From the NCBI GenBank assembly GCA_965226245.1, contig CBDDCL010000015.1:3720001-3784000 (forward strand): DNA of 64,000 bases, written 5' to 3'. The position numbers and the translations under genes are program-made. This DNA is from CBDCYS01 sp965226245. Lineage in GTDB: Bacteria; Acidobacteriota; Terriglobia; Bryobacterales; UBA6623. The notes beneath the pieces are model-generated. The model made no database searches. It worked only from the letters and a program-made list of their open reading frames with translations, and was not told the DNA's origin. Below, one piece after another: positions 62,635 through 64,000 of the stretch. The stretch's first letter is position 1. Every line of letters begins with the position of its first letter.

Positions 62635-63996
62635 ATGCCTTGGAAACAAACAGACGCCATGGATCAACGCATGCAGTTCATCTTAGACTGGAAAGCCGCT
62701 CGGGAATCGAAGACCGAGTTGTGCCGCCGCTACGGCATCCAACGCCGTATCGGCTACAAATGGGTCCGGCGCTACGAGCGCGACGGCCCCGCCGGGCTCG
62801 CGGACCGCTCCCGTGCCCCGGTGCATCATCCTCAGCAAACCAAGCCAGAGGTGCTCGGCCGCATCCTCGAGATCCGCGCTGAACACCCGCTGTGGGGCGC
62901 GCCGAAAATCCGCGCCGTGCTGGAGCGCGAAAAGCCCCGGCAACACCCGCCCGCGGCGTCGACGATCGGCGAGATCCTGCGTCTGGAAGGGCTCACCCGG
63001 CCCCAGAAGAAACGCCGCCGGACGCCGCCGCACAACCAGCCTCTAGCACACGCCGGCGGGCCCAATGACGTCGTCTCGATCGACTTCAAGGGCTGGTTCC
63101 GGTGCCTAGATGGCACGCGCATCGACCCGCTGACCCTGGTCGACAATCACAGCCGCTACGCGCTGTGCTGCCAAGCCGTCGATGCCTGCGACTTCGCGCA
63201 CGTCAGAGCCGTGCTGGAATCGGTGTTTTTCCAATACGGGCTGCCCCGCGCCATCCGCAGCGACAACGGCGCGCCCTTTGCGAGCCGCGCCGTGGCGGGT
63301 TTAAGCCGGTTGAGCGTGTGGTGGCTGAGGCTGGGCATCGAGGTGGAACGCATTCCGCCGGCGACACCCAGCGACAACGGCCGCCAGGAGCGTTTTCATC
63401 GCACCCTGAAGCAACACACGGCGGATCCGGCGGCGGCCAACCGGCGGGCGCAACAGCGGGCCTTTGAGAGCTTCTGCCGCGAATACAACGAGCAGCGGCC
63501 GCACCAGGCGCTGGGACAGCAAGTGCCGCCCAGCATCTATCGCCCGTCGGATCGTGTTTATCCGTCGCGGCTGCCCGAGATCGAGTATCCAGCGAGCTTT
63601 CTGCGCCGCAAGGTGGGCAAGCGCGGCGAGATCTACTGGCGGGGCGCGCGGATCTTCGTCAGCGAGGTGTTGCACGGCGAGCTGCTGGGGCTGGAGGCGA
63701 TCGACGACGGGGTCTATCGCGTCTGGTTCTGCTCGCTGCAGCTGGGCACCTTCGACGAGCGCCGCGGCGGGCTCGCGCCGTTGCCCCGACGTCGGGGCAA
63801 CGGCGCCTGCGGGTCGGCTTCCCCGCAAGTCCCGCACGGCTCGCAACCAACCAACGACTCGGAACCAATCAACGAGTGTGAACCAACCAACGACAAATGT
63901 GAAGCAACCAAAAACCCAGTACCAACCAACGACTCTGAATCAACCTTGACAACACCAACGAAAGGAGGCAATCTGTTCACCATGTCGCCGGTGTAA
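62635..63996 (+). CDS. IS481-like transposase with repetitive C-terminal tail
   Basis: 453 residues from ATG 62635 (MPWKQTDAMDQRMQFILDWK). The N-terminal helix-turn-helix (SKTELCRRYGIQRRIGYKWV) and HPLWGAPKIRAVLE precede the rve core with Asp in DVVSIDFKGWF and IRSDNGAPF, and Glu in DNGRQERFHRTLKQH. The conserved part ends near FDERRGGLAPL. The last 60 or so residues are Pro/Thr/Asn/Asp repeats that run through the right terminal repeat to the stop. Confidence 0.88.
   Translation: MPWKQTDAMDQRMQFILDWKAARESKTELCRRYGIQRRIGYKWVRRYERDGPAGLADRSRAPVHHPQQTKPEVLGRILEIRAEHPLWGAPKIRAVLEREKPRQHPPAASTIGEILRLEGLTRPQKKRRRTPPHNQPLAHAGGPNDVVSIDFKGWFRCLDGTRIDPLTLVDNHSRYALCCQAVDACDFAHVRAVLESVFFQYGLPRAIRSDNGAPFASRAVAGLSRLSVWWLRLGIEVERIPPATPSDNGRQERFHRTLKQHTADPAAANRRAQQRAFESFCREYNEQRPHQALGQQVPPSIYRPSDRVYPSRLPEIEYPASFLRRKVGKRGEIYWRGARIFVSEVLHGELLGLEAIDDGVYRVWFCSLQLGTFDERRGGLAPLPRRRGNGACGSASPQVPHGSQPTNDSEPINECEPTNDKCEATKNPVPTNDSESTLTTPTKGGNLFTMSPV
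63838..63955 (+). repeat. Short tandem repeats (CCAACGAC-type) in the IS481 tail
   Basis: Units of about 18-21 bases built on AACCAACCAACGAC; they encode PTNDSEP, INECEP, PTNDKCE and PTNDSES. Confidence 0.7.
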
Positions 63997-64000
63997 ACTG

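Larger units (their letters stand above)
62552..63996 (+). mobile_element. IS481-like insertion sequence
   Basis: Left end CCGGGGACATGGTGAACA (62555-62572) matches the reverse complement of the right end (63974-63991) with one mismatch. A second TACATGGTGAACA box lies just inside the left end, about 24 bases away. One transposase gene spans the element. The right flank is cut off by the window, so a target duplication cannot be checked. Confidence 0.8.

Overview
The window is a high-GC bacterial chromosome segment. It is most likely from an Acidobacteriota genome of the Bryobacterales/Solibacter type; this is inferred from gene content, not from a marker gene. The supporting signs are paralogous PPC-domain/DUF1549-DUF1553/DUF1501 gene sets, a Ser/Thr kinase fused to a TolB-like propeller, a CE15 glucuronoyl esterase, TAT-exported Gfo/Idh/MocA oxidoreductases and very many short interspersed palindromic repeats. 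I recognised no rRNA, tRNA or CRISPR array.

Layout. 0-10 kb: a left-truncated M49 peptidase, a homocysteine-methyltransferase-domain protein, a zinc alcohol dehydrogenase, tig-clpP, rpsT, a thioredoxin-fold protein and an exported M20 amidohydrolase. 10-23.5 kb is scarred by mobile elements: an ISNCY/IS1202-like element that beheads a malectin-domain gene, an oxidoreductase, feoA-feoB, a dead TldD gene, a truncated transposase, and a decayed PPC/DUF1549/DUF1501 set capped by IS1634-like and IS1380-like fragments. 23.5-32 kb: selD with an in-frame UGA (selenocysteine), CE15 esterase, then the intact DUF1501, DUF1549 and PPC genes. 32-43.5 kb: a BY-kinase fragment, pgsA, a NB-ARC/TPR STAND ATPase, an alpha/beta hydrolase split by a recent IS1595-like insertion with a clean target duplication, a NatAB-like ABC exporter, an epoxide hydrolase and a PIN/RHH toxin-antitoxin pair. 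43.5-64 kb: a frameshifted membrane Ser/Thr kinase, a repeat-rich 1.1-kb gap, ROK kinase-HAD phosphatase, a vWA/histidine kinase/response regulator operon, an MFS-spermidine synthase fusion, proS behind a promoter-pseudoknot-terminator leader, a class A PBP, a HicB-like/DUF2442 pair, a VOC protein, a DUF4870 protein and an IS481-like element at the right edge.

The most unusual signal is not a gene. A 44-45 bp repeat occurs at least nine times with a fixed scaffold (GTGGCGC, then GCCG) and two hairpins. Stem sequences differ completely between copies yet stay self-complementary. Other hairpin modules with 2-4 nt loops accompany it, sometimes in ordered clusters of five, and similar modules lie inside the linker of the kinase gene.

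Functionally the ordinary genes cover protein folding and turnover (tig, clpP), translation (rpsT, proS), lipid and wall synthesis (pgsA, PBP), iron uptake (feoAB), selenium use (selD), polysaccharide or plant-matter degradation (CE15, DUF1501/DUF1549/PPC set) and signalling. Many genes are broken, which fits a repeat- and IS-rich genome under relaxed selection, although single-base frameshifts could also be sequencing errors.
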